DNA of 58,273 nucleotides from Phycisphaerae bacterium (GCA_028285035.1 JANQQF010000118.1:1-58273); one strand, 5' to 3'; counted from the first letter of the stretch, positions 8,491 through 17,612 are shown. The notes: generated from the letters alone by a model not told the origin. Numbers and translations are program-made.

Positions 8491-10139
8491 TGACCGACAA
8501 TCTTTGGTATAAGAATGCTGTCTTCTACGAACTCCACATTCGTTCCTTTTGTGATAGTAATGGCGATGGCAAAGGCGATTTGCCTGGCATCATCACCAAA
8601 CTGGACTATCTGCAAGAGCTAGGTGTCGATTGCATCTGGCTCTTGCCAATGTTCCCCTCACCCCTCAATGATGATGGCTATGATATTGCAGATTATGATA
8701 ATATTCATCCTGATTATGGGACAGTAGACGACTTTAAAAAGCTAGTCGACGAGGCCCACGCTCGGGGAATGCGAGTTGTTACCGATTTAGTGCTTAATCA
8801 TACCTCAGATGAACATCCGTGGTTTGTTGAGAGTCGGAAATCAAAAGATAACCCTTATCGTGATTACTACGTCTGGAGTGACACTGATCAAAAATATACT
8901 GATACCCGGATTATTTTCCTTGATACCGAAACCTCGAACTGGGCTTATGATGAAACAACGGGCGAATATTACTGGCATCGCTTTTTCTCCAGCCAACCTG
9001 ACTTGAACTATGACAATCCGGTGGTAGCCGATAAGATGATCGACGTGCTCAAATATTGGATGGATATGGGGATCGACGGTTTTCGGGCTGATGCGGTGCC
9101 CTATCTCTTTGAGCGGGAAGGCACTAACTGCGAAAATCTGCCTGAAACTCACGATTATCTCAAGCGGGTACGGGCGGTTTTGGATGCCAATTACCCTGAA
9201 GCCATTCTTCTGGGTGAAGCCAATCAGTGGCCGTGGGATTTACGCCCATACTTTGGCGGTGATGAGAATGATCCCACTGTCCCAGGCGACGAGTTCCATA
9301 TGGCCTTCCATTTCCCCGTAATGCCCCGCATTTTTAAGGCCCTCAAAACGGGAGATGTGACTGACATCGTGGATATTATGGCCCAGACACCATCGATCCC
9401 CAATAACACCCAATGGTGTGTGTTTCTACGCAATCACGATGAGTTGACTTTGGAGATGGTGACAGAAGAGGATCGGGAGATGATGTGGCAAGAGTACGCA
9501 CCCAATCCACATATGCGCTCCAACCTAGGTATCCGACGGCGTCTGGCTCCACTACTGGACAATGATCGACATAAGATTGAGGTGGCCAATGCCCTGCTTT
9601 TTTCTCTACCTGGCGCACCGATCATTTATTATGGCGATGAAATTGGAATGGGGGATAACATCCATCTGTTTGACCGGAATGGCGTTCGTACCCCAATGCA
9701 ATGGACGGGAGAAACAGGGGCTGGTTTTTCCGAAACAGAGCCGACGAGCTTCTGGGCACCAGTGATCGATGATGACACCTACGGCTATCAAACCGTCAAT
9801 GTGGCTGCCCAACAGGCTGATCCAAACTCTCTATTTCATCAAATGAAGCATTTTGTTGCTACTCGCAAGGCGAATCCAGTCTTGGGTTGGGGTAGTTGTG
9901 ACTTTTTGCCTTTGACAAACAAGGCCGTGTTGAGCTATCTACGACAAACTGAAACCGATCAAATGCTGATCGTTTGCAATCTGTCGGATCAAGCGCAGGG
10001 GGTGACCCTTAATCTCCCAGATTTTGTGGGAAGGACTCCACATGATGTTCTGTCGGATCAATCATTGCAGTCAATTTCGGAGACGGAATATTCGCTTTCA
10101 TTAGGAGCATATCAATACTTTTGGTTGATTTTAGAATAA
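8490..10139 (+). CDS. treS: Trehalose synthase (maltose alpha-D-glucosyltransferase)
   Basis: A 549-residue GH13 isomerase that interconverts maltose and trehalose. The opening WYKNAVFYELHIRSF, the DAVPYLFEREGTNCENLPET segment and RNHDELTLEMVTEE are hallmarks of TreS. Catalytic residues are Asp201 (FRADAVPY), Glu243 (GEANQW) and Asp317 (NHDE). Length matches stand-alone TreS; there is no fused maltokinase domain and no maltokinase gene nearby, so the GlgE route to glycogen is not evident. It overlaps glgB by one base and is followed after 18 bases by amylosucrase. Together these enzymes could link imported disaccharides, trehalose (a compatible solute) and glycogen. Confidence 0.93.
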   Translation: MTDNLWYKNAVFYELHIRSFCDSNGDGKGDLPGIITKLDYLQELGVDCIWLLPMFPSPLNDDGYDIADYDNIHPDYGTVDDFKKLVDEAHARGMRVVTDLVLNHTSDEHPWFVESRKSKDNPYRDYYVWSDTDQKYTDTRIIFLDTETSNWAYDETTGEYYWHRFFSSQPDLNYDNPVVADKMIDVLKYWMDMGIDGFRADAVPYLFEREGTNCENLPETHDYLKRVRAVLDANYPEAILLGEANQWPWDLRPYFGGDENDPTVPGDEFHMAFHFPVMPRIFKALKTGDVTDIVDIMAQTPSIPNNTQWCVFLRNHDELTLEMVTEEDREMMWQEYAPNPHMRSNLGIRRRLAPLLDNDRHKIEVANALLFSLPGAPIIYYGDEIGMGDNIHLFDRNGVRTPMQWTGETGAGFSETEPTSFWAPVIDDDTYGYQTVNVAAQQADPNSLFHQMKHFVATRKANPVLGWGSCDFLPLTNKAVLSYLRQTETDQMLIVCNLSDQAQGVTLNLPDFVGRTPHDVLSDQSLQSISETEYSLSLGAYQYFWLILE

Positions 10140-10157
10140 TCGGAGGATATTAGTTCA

Positions 10158-12098
10158 TTGGACCGAAAAGCTCATAAATCCCTAGACCGATTACGCCCCC
10201 GTTTTGAAAAAATTCTAGCTGGGGCTGAGCCGGAGGTCGCGGAAATTTTTTGGCAACGGATGGAGCAGATTTTTCCCGAAGCCTTTGATTTACTGATAGA
10301 CCTCTATGGTAATTACTACTCTTTTTTCTATCACCTCGAAACTATTCTCAAAACTGTTGCTCAGGCTTATGTAAATCGTTCGGACGATTTACATGCCCTC
10401 GATGCTCAACGGGTAGCTAATCCCCTCTGGTTTCAATCAGAGCAGATGATCGGTGGGGTTTGCTATGTCGATTTGTTTGCCGAGGATTTGGCTGGGGTGA
10501 AGGATAAAATTCCATACTTTAAAGAACTTGGGCTGACCTATTTACATTTGATGCCACTTTACGAAGTGCCGGAAATTAGTGATGGCGGCTATGCAGTGAG
10601 TAGCTATCGGGCGGTTAACCCAAAATTGGGGTCGATTGAGGATTTGATTGAGTTGGCTGCTGCTCTACGGGAGAATGGGATTAGTCTTACCCTCGATTTT
10701 GTTTTCAATCACACTAGTGATGAACATGAATGGGCCAAGAAGGCACTGGCTGGGGATCAGGATTATCAAGAATATTTTTTTATGTTCCCGGACCGAACCC
10801 TGCCCGATCAATATGAGCCTCACTTAAGAGAGATTTTTCCCGAACACGCCCCCGGTAGCTTTACCTACCTTCCAGAAATCGATCATTGGGTGTGGACAAC
10901 CTTCAATCCATTTCAATGGGATTTACGTTACTCCAATCCGGCTGTTTTTGCGGCGATGTTAGGAGAAATGCTTTTTTTGGCGAATGCCGGTGTTGAATTT
11001 TTGCGGTTGGATGCAGTGCCTTTTGTTTGGAAAGAAATGGGCACCCCTTGTGAAAATCTACCGCAAGCCCACACAATTATTCAGGCCTTTAACGCCTTGG
11101 TGCGAATTGCAGCGCCTGCGATGCACTTTAAATCCGAGGCGATTGTTCATCCAGATGATGTTGCTAAATATTTTGGCGAGGGGGACCGGGCCGGTTATGA
11201 ATGCCCCATTTCCTATAATCCCACGCTAATGGCGTTGTTGTGGGAAACCTTAGCCACCCGTGAGGTTAGGTTGCTCAAATATGCGATGGAACACCGCCTT
11301 AAAGTACCGGAGAACTGTGCTTGGGTGAATTATGTACGGGTTCACGATGATATTGGCTGGAGTTTTGCTGATGAGGATGCCCAAGTTCTAGGCATCAACC
11401 CTTTTGATCATCGTCAATTTTTGAATCAATTTTACACTGCCCAATTCCCCGGTAGTTTCGCTAAGGGGTTACTCTTTAACTATAATCCGATAACTAAGGA
11501 TGGTCGTATCAATGGTTCTTGCGCATCTTTAGCGGGGCTTGAATTAGCTTTAGAGGAGCAGAATAGCGAGCAAATCGAGTTAGCTATCCAACGTATTTTG
11601 CTCATTCACAGTATTATTTTGAGTATTGGGGGGATCCCACTGATTTATTTGGGGGATGAGCTAGGCACCCTCAATGACTACAGCTACCAAGCGGATGATA
11701 CAAAATCGGATGATAGTCGTTGGGTCCATCGACCTCGTTTTGATTGGGAGCGTGCTGCTCAACGCCACGACTCTGCGGCTATTTCAGGACGTATTTATCA
11801 AAATTTGGTTCGTCTTATCAACCTTCGCAAGACTAACCCGATATTTGCGGGTAATCAAACCCAAATTATTGAGACAGGTCACCCTCATGTTTTTGGTTAC
11901 ATTCATTGGCAGCAGGCGGATGGCCTATTGGTATTAGCCAATTTCTCTGAGCATTCTCAGGCTGTTGCGTTAGCGCGTTTTCGTACGTATGGTGTGGATG
12001 CGCAATTACACGATCTGACCTCAGATGAGCTTGTTAGTTTAGCACAAGTCTATACAATGCGGCCTTATCAATTTATGTGGCTTGTATCAACCACATAA
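10158..12098 (+). CDS. Amylosucrase (GH13_4)
   Basis: A 646-residue glucosyltransferase that builds alpha-1,4-glucan directly from sucrose, releasing fructose. The helical N-terminal domain (1-90) and the core motifs YLHLMPLYEVPEISDGGYAV, LDFVFNHTSDEHEWAKKAL and FKSEAIVHPDDV are characteristic of amylosucrases. The triad is Asp285 (RLDAVPF), Glu327 (KSEAIVHP) and Asp397 (VRVHDDIGW). The start is a TTG, chosen because GGAGG lies 11 bases upstream and no in-frame ATG fits. It is the last gene of the operon, followed by a strong terminator. Substrate specificity between amylosucrase and sucrose hydrolase remains to be confirmed, but the similarity to amylosucrases is strong. Confidence 0.93.
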   Translation: MDRKAHKSLDRLRPRFEKILAGAEPEVAEIFWQRMEQIFPEAFDLLIDLYGNYYSFFYHLETILKTVAQAYVNRSDDLHALDAQRVANPLWFQSEQMIGGVCYVDLFAEDLAGVKDKIPYFKELGLTYLHLMPLYEVPEISDGGYAVSSYRAVNPKLGSIEDLIELAAALRENGISLTLDFVFNHTSDEHEWAKKALAGDQDYQEYFFMFPDRTLPDQYEPHLREIFPEHAPGSFTYLPEIDHWVWTTFNPFQWDLRYSNPAVFAAMLGEMLFLANAGVEFLRLDAVPFVWKEMGTPCENLPQAHTIIQAFNALVRIAAPAMHFKSEAIVHPDDVAKYFGEGDRAGYECPISYNPTLMALLWETLATREVRLLKYAMEHRLKVPENCAWVNYVRVHDDIGWSFADEDAQVLGINPFDHRQFLNQFYTAQFPGSFAKGLLFNYNPITKDGRINGSCASLAGLELALEEQNSEQIELAIQRILLIHSIILSIGGIPLIYLGDELGTLNDYSYQADDTKSDDSRWVHRPRFDWERAAQRHDSAAISGRIYQNLVRLINLRKTNPIFAGNQTQIIETGHPHVFGYIHWQQADGLLVLANFSEHSQAVALARFRTYGVDAQLHDLTSDELVSLAQVYTMRPYQFMWLVSTT

Positions 12099-12100
12099 AT

Positions 12101-12130
12101 AAAAATGGGCGGAAACTTCCGCCCATTTTT
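12101..12130. terminator. Bidirectional intrinsic terminator
   Basis: A hairpin with GGGCGGAA paired to TTCCGCCC is flanked by A5 on the left and T5 on the right. It lies between convergent genes, so it can end both the glucan operon and the minus-strand gene that stops at 12147. Confidence 0.92.
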
Positions 12131-12146
12131 ATTATAAGACTAATCG

Positions 12147-13496
12147 TTAGTTTGGTAATAGCTTCTCTACATCAAAGGTTCGATGAAAAAATGGGATCCA
12201 ACGGGTCCAGGAACCGGATTGGCCGTAATTCTCCAAATCCTCAATCAACTGCTCATCTGAAACAACACCCAACTTATGTTGCTGCTCCTCGATTGCTGCA
12301 CGTCGTGTAACAAGTCCGATATAAAGATCTCCCTCGCTGTTATTAGGGAAATATTTTAGGATATTATTGTCCCGTATTTTCTCAATAATTGGTAAATAGA
12401 CAGTATCATACCAACTGGCTGCTGCATCTGCATAGGTTAATTCACAGTTACATTCAATCTCTTTAAGATATTTGTGAACATTAATGTGATCGGCGATCAA
12501 ACGATAGCTATCTGCATGGATAAATTTGATTTGATGATTTGGACGAGTGGTATCAAGTTCCGTTTTTTCTATGAAATTTTTATGTGTTACTTTTAATGGT
12601 AATTGTTGCAAATTATTTTGATGGCTAATATAACCCATCAGGCGCACAAAAGGATTAGGTGCATTTTCCATTGTCACTTCCGCTATGACGTCCTCTGTGG
12701 GAATATTCCCTAAAGTTTGGATCTCATCTTCCAAAGCCGCTCTATGCAACAGTAGCCAGGCATAGAGGTCTGCCTCAGTACGCTCTGGGAAATGGTCTAA
12801 TAAATTTTTTGCTAGAATGAGTTGAACAATTGGGACATAGACTGTGTCGTACCAGCTAACGACCGCCTCCTCATCTGTGATCTCCCGCTCGAACTCACGC
12901 TCTTTGAGATATTTGTGAAATTGAATATGCTGTTGAACCAAGCGGTATCGACCTGGTTCGGTGAGACGAATACCGTGACCTGGACATAACTCGTCTAGCT
13001 TGGTGGCTGCCAAGAATTCTGCTTCTCCCATTTTTAGAAGAATGGCATCAATGTCATCCTCTTTTGTTAGGGGAACTGGTGTTTTATACTCTATCACATA
13101 GGCTTCGATCACTCTCAGACCGTTCATTCGTGAGACAGAAACGCGATGATTACCATCCCGCACAAAATAGACCTCCCCAACCTGAATAACATCAATGGGG
13201 GGAAATCCCTCATTTTCAGCCAAACTACTGATACGACGCCAGCGTTCTTCGGTGGTATGATTTTTTGGTAAAAATGTACGCGTGAAATCTCGGTAGCGTC
13301 CGGTGCTACCGACAATTTTGTCCAATTCAATTTCCTGCAGGCCTTTGTAACTTGAGTCATGTAGATGCAAGATATCTTTGACCGCATCAAAAGAGAGTAA
13401 ATCAGCAGTTTTTCCATTAAAGGCGCTGAGCCATTCTTCGATGAAGGCTTTATTTCGGGCAGTAGAAAATTCGGTTTTTGATTGTGTACTAAGCAT
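12147..13496 (-). CDS. ParB-like domain protein with duplicated C-terminal domain
   Basis: The 449-residue protein has an N-terminal ParB/sulfiredoxin-like fold region (about 75-165), with a PIDVIQVGEVYFVRDGNHRV signature resembling the ParB GxxR/H motif. Two copies of an otherwise unfamiliar domain follow, at about 190-275 and 340-425. Each reads HxYLKExE, then SWYDTVYxPI, then a long helix ending FPxxxExDLYxxLxxxRAAxE. I recall such modules in actinobacterial and Chloroflexota proteins annotated DUF4032 or universal-stress-associated, but cannot confirm this. It is probably cytoplasmic; nuclease, NTPase or regulatory activity is not assigned. A GAAAGG ribosome-binding site precedes the ATG. 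Confidence 0.8.
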   Translation of the reverse strand: MLSTQSKTEFSTARNKAFIEEWLSAFNGKTADLLSFDAVKDILHLHDSSYKGLQEIELDKIVGSTGRYRDFTRTFLPKNHTTEERWRRISSLAENEGFPPIDVIQVGEVYFVRDGNHRVSVSRMNGLRVIEAYVIEYKTPVPLTKEDDIDAILLKMGEAEFLAATKLDELCPGHGIRLTEPGRYRLVQQHIQFHKYLKEREFEREITDEEAVVSWYDTVYVPIVQLILAKNLLDHFPERTEADLYAWLLLHRAALEDEIQTLGNIPTEDVIAEVTMENAPNPFVRLMGYISHQNNLQQLPLKVTHKNFIEKTELDTTRPNHQIKFIHADSYRLIADHINVHKYLKEIECNCELTYADAAASWYDTVYLPIIEKIRDNNILKYFPNNSEGDLYIGLVTRRAAIEEQQHKLGVVSDEQLIEDLENYGQSGSWTRWIPFFHRTFDVEKLLPN

Positions 13497-13524
13497 TTTT
13501 ATCTGCCTTTCTGAAGAATATTGG

Positions 13525-13559
13525 CATTCTAAAGAATGTGTGTTCTGATGAATACTATA
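13525..13559 (-). promoter_or_regulatory. Promoter with operator-like palindrome for the ParB-like gene
   Basis: On the minus strand a TATAGT -10 box (13554-13559) is followed by the 14-bp palindrome CATTCTAAAGAATG (13525-13538) in the early transcribed region. The palindrome may be an operator, perhaps for autoregulation. No matching -35 is obvious. Confidence 0.35.
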
Positions 13560-13561
13560 AA

Positions 13562-13604
13562 AATAATAATAAAAAAGACGCTATCTCCATTGAGAAGCGT
13601 CTTT
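13562..13604 (-). terminator. Intrinsic terminator of the phosphoribosyltransferase gene
   Basis: Read on the minus strand, AAAGACGC pairs with GCGTCTTT (13574-13604), followed by TTTTTTATTATT. It lies 29 bases after the stop of the gene at 13633. Confidence 0.88.
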
Positions 13605-13632
13605 GCTTATCACTACATAAAGAAAAAAATAA

Positions 13633-14169
13633 TTATATTGCTGGTAATTGACCGGTGCCTGGCTTTACCGGACCACTATGGGGTAAGGATGACTCCCAAG
13701 GATAAATAATTTCACGATCAGTAATTGCTCCGTAGTAGTCAGGCCCTGAATCAGGAAAAAGATTTGATTTGGCTCGATAGTGTAGCACCGCTGTTTCAGA
13801 CTCACATCCCACTGCAGCCAATCGACCTTGGACAATCATGATTACTCGTCCGTTGGCCCAAATATCATTCACGATAAGCATCCGCCGATTGGTTAATAAG
13901 GTATCTGGTGGAAACTGCATGAACGTTGGCCAGGCCAGCCGTCGGTCCACCTCGCGTGGAAAATAGACCGATGCTGTTAAGACATGTTTGATGTCTAAGG
14001 CTTCACTCAATATCCCCCCAGGAATCATTCCCCCTTTGGTGATCATTAAAAGGCCTTCGAACTCACCTCTTAATTGGGGGATTAAATGATCGATTAACTT
14101 GTCTATATCATTCCAGCTCAAAACTTCACGTTCAAGGTTTGGCTGGGAGATTTCATCTGGTGGTAACAC
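13633..14169 (-). CDS. Phosphoribosyltransferase-fold protein, altered PRPP motif
   Basis: The 178-residue protein resembles hypoxanthine/xanthine-guanine phosphoribosyltransferases of the COG2236 type. The GLLMITKGGMIPGGILSEAL segment near residue 40 matches the loop I region, and YYGAITDREIIYPWE near the end is typical. The PRPP-binding loop, normally vLVVDDvxxTGxT, reads MLIVNDIWANGRVIM here. The first acidic residue is replaced by Asn and the Thr-Gly by Asn-Gly. Catalysis may be altered or lost, with nucleotide binding or regulation as an alternative role. It stands between a propeller protein and the ParB-like gene on the same strand and has its own terminator. Confidence 0.8.
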   Translation of the reverse strand: MLPPDEISQPNLEREVLSWNDIDKLIDHLIPQLRGEFEGLLMITKGGMIPGGILSEALDIKHVLTASVYFPREVDRRLAWPTFMQFPPDTLLTNRRMLIVNDIWANGRVIMIVQGRLAAVGCESETAVLHYRAKSNLFPDSGPDYYGAITDREIIYPWESSLPHSGPVKPGTGQLPAI

Positions 14170-14258
14170 AATCTCACCCTATCTTTAGACGCTTTATCAA
14201 GCGATATTGTACCCCTTTCTACTACCGTGTCAATCTTGAGTTTTAACATGATGAGTAG

Positions 14259-15647
14259 CTAGGGGATCCAAATTGGACGATTGCCAGGAGTGGCCAACTC
14301 ACGCTGTTGATTATTGGTTAGGTCAAAGAGCCAAACACTAGGGCTGACCCCCAATTCCTTAAGTGGGAAACTTTGGAACGTCAGAAACTGGCCGTCGGGC
14401 GACCAGGTTGGTAAGCCATGATGAACATCAGGATCATTTGTAAGCTGTCGCGCCTCAGAGCCATCAGATCGCATCAACCAAACTTGTTTGCCATTTGCCG
14501 TACCAGCGATTTTGCGTGTCAGGACAATCCATTGACCGTCAGGAGACCAGGCTGGTGATCCATCCTCAACCTTGCCTGATGCTTCACTCAAATCGGTTAG
14601 TCCCCCATCTTCAGGGGCGACCTGCAAAAGATGAACGGAGAACCCGCTGTCTTCAGTCTGAATATCTGTGACTAAAAGTTCATTCGCTTGTGAGTTCCAA
14701 ACAGGTAAGCCTCCCATTCGGCTGGGCACAACCATACTCCGCTGATCAAACATGTTGTAGATTTGAATGCCTTGAATAGTAGGGGAGACATATCCCAACC
14801 ATTGACCATCAGCCGACCAACTTGCCCCATAGCCAATGATCTGTGAGTCTTCGAAAACGGGGACCGTTTGTTGATCTAGTAAGTTGTACCACCAGAGACG
14901 GGGTGGGCCAGGGGCTCCGCCTGATACAATAAAATTACGACGCTCGTAAATAAAGCGTTGCCCACTGGGATGCCAAACCACTTGATTACACAGGGCCTCT
15001 GGGCAAAAAGTTAAGGCCGTTCGATCACTCCCATCGATAGCAATTTGATAAATGTCACTGCCCTGATCTTCTCGTAAAACAGCATAGGCAATGATTTCAC
15101 CGTTCGGTGATAACGCATAATCTGCAATACCCAAGGCCTCCTGAGTAATTTGGACAGCTTCCCCATCGTGAGGAGAAATCCGGAAAAGTTGCTCAACGCC
15201 TTCCGAGTCTGTCGCAACATATAGCACTTGAAGCTGGCGGGTTTCAAATTGCCATTCTAGGAGACCACGAATGGGACGTCCTTGCTGACTTTTAAGATTT
15301 TCGTCAATTGAGATGTTGTACGTGATACCACTTTCAAGAGGAACTTCAGGGGTGAACGTGAGTGTTGTTTGCTCCCAACGCGGGGTACCACTGATTGGTG
15401 GAGAAAAGGTAAGAGGTAGGAGTGAGTCAGGAATGACAACAGTTTGATCAAATGTGATTTGAATGTCTGTGGCCGTAGAAATATCTGTAGCATTTTCATC
15501 TGGATAAACCTCAACCACTTGGACTCCAACTTGATCCCCCCGCCACAGTAACAATCCGGTGATGATTATTAGGACTATGATCGTACCGCTGACAATGACA
15601 TCAAAACGGCTTAAGTTTAGCGATGAGCGTGAAATAGCATGCGTCAT
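14259..15647 (-). CDS. Membrane-anchored Ig-like/TolB-type beta-propeller protein
   Basis: The 462-residue product has an N-terminal membrane anchor (about 17-37), an SbsA/Big_5-like Ig domain (about 45-135, with VVEVYPDENATDISTATDIQ) and a six- or seven-bladed TolB/WD40-like propeller (about 140-462). Repeated blades of the form SPDGQW, SADGQWLGY and SPNGEIIAYA are visible. TolB-type propellers usually bind proteins or peptides at the cell surface. It starts 3 bases after the YcgQ stop codon, so it is the third gene of the ycgR-ycgQ operon, which may connect it to metal handling. No enzyme activity is suggested. Confidence 0.85.
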   Translation of the reverse strand: MTHAISRSSLNLSRFDVIVSGTIIVLIIITGLLLWRGDQVGVQVVEVYPDENATDISTATDIQITFDQTVVIPDSLLPLTFSPPISGTPRWEQTTLTFTPEVPLESGITYNISIDENLKSQQGRPIRGLLEWQFETRQLQVLYVATDSEGVEQLFRISPHDGEAVQITQEALGIADYALSPNGEIIAYAVLREDQGSDIYQIAIDGSDRTALTFCPEALCNQVVWHPSGQRFIYERRNFIVSGGAPGPPRLWWYNLLDQQTVPVFEDSQIIGYGASWSADGQWLGYVSPTIQGIQIYNMFDQRSMVVPSRMGGLPVWNSQANELLVTDIQTEDSGFSVHLLQVAPEDGGLTDLSEASGKVEDGSPAWSPDGQWIVLTRKIAGTANGKQVWLMRSDGSEARQLTNDPDVHHGLPTWSPDGQFLTFQSFPLKELGVSPSVWLFDLTNNQQRELATPGNRPIWIP

Positions 15648-15650
15648 AAC

Positions 15651-16406
15651 TTAGAAAGGATACAGATATGGGCGATCAGGAATTTCGGTCAGAGTTACTT
15701 CTTCAGCGATGATGATGGGCATCTCCTGTCCATCAAAAACTCCAGGTTGTAATCGACCTTTGACTTCGACCCAAGCATCAGCTTCCAAGTTAGTGGTTCC
15801 TGGCCAATCGACGATTAAACCAATCGGGGCAGCATCGGCGGCGCAGCAACTCAACACAAAACGGCTGACCATAAATTTGCCCTGAGTAAAGCGGTCATCG
15901 CGATACACAAAACCAACCAATTCAATCTCTTGATCGGTAAAGGCTTCGGGATTTGGGGCTTGGCGAAACTCAACCAGCCAGTCAAGAATATTTTTCTCAC
16001 CCTTTGGCTTACTGATGATTTGATCCGCGTCTGGAGCAGCCGCTGAAGTCAGGGACTCGATACTCACATCACGATTGGTCATCGCTGAGGCTCCCAATGG
16101 GCGCGGGGGAATAAGAAAGCCAAGCAAAATTGGAGAAAGGAGTAGGGTGAGGCCGAACCAAGTCAAACGACCATGTTGATGGTCATGATCATGGTCGTGA
16201 TCATGGTCGTGGTGATGGTGGTGGTGATCAGGATCATGTGGACGATAAAGATAGCTCACCCCAATCAGCAGGAACCCTATTGAAGCAAAGATAATGAGCC
16301 AGACAAAGCGTTCGTTAATATAGAAAAAGAGCGTTCCCCCCCAGAAACGACTGTAGAGGAAGATACCCATTGCAATTAGAATGATAGATTTAAGGGTTAT
16401 ATTCAT
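15651..16406 (-). CDS. TIGR03943/YcgQ-family His-rich membrane protein
   Basis: A 251-residue partner of the YcgR/DUF318 permease. Two or three N-terminal membrane helices are followed by a His/Asp run (about 60-78; DNA 16184-16240) that looks like a flexible metal-binding loop. A C-terminal beta domain carries RFVLSCCAADAAPIGLIVDW, the conserved double-Cys segment of this family. I place the start at the ATG at 16406, which overlaps the permease stop (TAATG). An in-frame TTG six bases upstream is less likely. Family members occur next to YcgR-type permeases and are thought to act with them in divalent-metal handling; the transported ion is not established. Confidence 0.88.
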   Translation of the reverse strand: MNITLKSIILIAMGIFLYSRFWGGTLFFYINERFVWLIIFASIGFLLIGVSYLYRPHDPDHHHHHHDHDHDHDHDHQHGRLTWFGLTLLLSPILLGFLIPPRPLGASAMTNRDVSIESLTSAAAPDADQIISKPKGEKNILDWLVEFRQAPNPEAFTDQEIELVGFVYRDDRFTQGKFMVSRFVLSCCAADAAPIGLIVDWPGTTNLEADAWVEVKGRLQPGVFDGQEMPIIIAEEVTLTEIPDRPYLYPF

Positions 16407-17485
16407 TACCAACTCACATTCAAATTCAAATAAAGGGTGACAACCAACGTTGTCATCATTGGTAGTAAAATAAGATAAAGTACAGTACGTCGATTAAAAA
16501 TGCCCAAAAACATCAGGGAACTTTTGACATCAACCATTGGCCCGAAGACTAGGAAAGAGATAATGGCGGAAGGCGGAAAAGTGTTGACAAAGGCCAGAGC
16601 CAAAAATGCATCAACAGTTGAACATACAGAGAGCACAAAGGCCAGAACCATCATTGCAATAATTGAGGTTACGGCACCACCACCCAAGGCCAGCAAGGTT
16701 GGCTGGGAAACCAAGGTTTGCATTCCGGCGGCCATCATTGAACCGATAATCAAGTAACGCGACATATCGATGAAATCATCGCCAGCAATGCTCATCGATT
16801 GAAAAAATCGAGGGATAACGCCTGGCTTTTCATGATGATGGTCGTGATGATGATCAGACCGAGACGAATTGATGATACTTTGCTGAGAGGGGAGCAAGAT
16901 GTCACGTGCTGTAGCAAAGTAGAATAGTAGACCAATACTTGAGGCAATGACAAACGTGAGGCCAAACCGCCACCACAGAACAGGCCCCCAGCCAAACGCA
17001 GCGTAGGTGCTAGCTAGAACAATCGGGTTGATAACTGGGGCTGATAACATAAAGGCAATGCCCATCGAAATTGGCAATCCCTTTTGATACAACCGCCGGG
17101 TAACTGGGACCACCCCACACTCACAGACTGGGAAGATGACACCTAATGATCCACCAACCAGAGCGGCTGAGACCGGATTCTTGGGGATGAAGCGGTACAT
17201 CATATTTTTGTCAACGAAAACTTCAAGCAGTCCCGAGACAATTGAGCCGGCCAGAAGAAATGGGGCTGCCTCGATAAAGATGCTCAAAAAGATGGTGACA
17301 AAGGTTTGGAATCGATCCTGAAATGAGAAAGACTCGGAGATTGTTTCACTTTCGCGGACGATAACTATTAAGGCCAATACTAGAAGCAAAATCAAGTAAC
17401 GTTTTGCCGACTCGGTAAAACGTGATGGTTTTGTATCTGAGGCTGCTGGCTCTATGTGTGGGATAGGAGATTCTATGACACTCAT
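16406..17485 (-). CDS. YcgR/DUF318 (ArsP-like) permease
   Basis: A 359-residue integral membrane protein with about eight helices. The conserved [15 protein letters not shown] segment (about 115-130) and a second half containing [21 protein letters not shown] match the DUF318 permease family, whose members include arsenical exporters and YcgR. A cytoplasmic loop around residues 205-220 is His/Asp-rich, arguing for a soft divalent metal rather than an organoarsenical. It is the first gene of an operon with YcgQ and a propeller protein. A Fur-family-like palindrome at 17531-17550 sits just upstream, suggesting metal-dependent control. Confidence 0.88.
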   Translation of the reverse strand: MSVIESPIPHIEPAASDTKPSRFTESAKRYLILLLVLALIVIVRESETISESFSFQDRFQTFVTIFLSIFIEAAPFLLAGSIVSGLLEVFVDKNMMYRFIPKNPVSAALVGGSLGVIFPVCECGVVPVTRRLYQKGLPISMGIAFMLSAPVINPIVLASTYAAFGWGPVLWWRFGLTFVIASSIGLLFYFATARDILLPSQQSIINSSRSDHHHDHHHEKPGVIPRFFQSMSIAGDDFIDMSRYLIIGSMMAAGMQTLVSQPTLLALGGGAVTSIIAMMVLAFVLSVCSTVDAFLALAFVNTFPPSAIISFLVFGPMVDVKSSLMFLGIFNRRTVLYLILLPMMTTLVVTLYLNLNVSW

Positions 17486-17530
17486 AGATTAAAACCCGTG
17501 TAGTTAAGAATCAATAGTTTATAATGAAAA

Positions 17531-17550
17531 TGATGATATTAATTTTATCA
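17531..17550. promoter_or_regulatory. Fur/Zur-like palindromic operator candidate
   Basis: TGATGATATTAATTTTATCA is a 20-bp near-palindrome (16 of 20 positions symmetric). It resembles the TGATAAT/ATTATCA boxes bound by Fur-family regulators. It lies about 45 bases upstream of the YcgR-type permease start, in an AT-rich promoter region. Metal regulation is inferred. Confidence 0.45.
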
Positions 17551-17612
17551 AAAATACTAAAAATAAGTTGGAATAATTCATAATTCGTTAGAATTAGATT
17601 ATAACAAAACTA

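Noticed and set aside
16184..16240. Direct repeat of TGGTCGTGATCA type, first suspected to be a CRISPR or regulatory repeat
   Set aside because: It is coding DNA for the His/Asp metal-binding run of the YcgQ-like protein.
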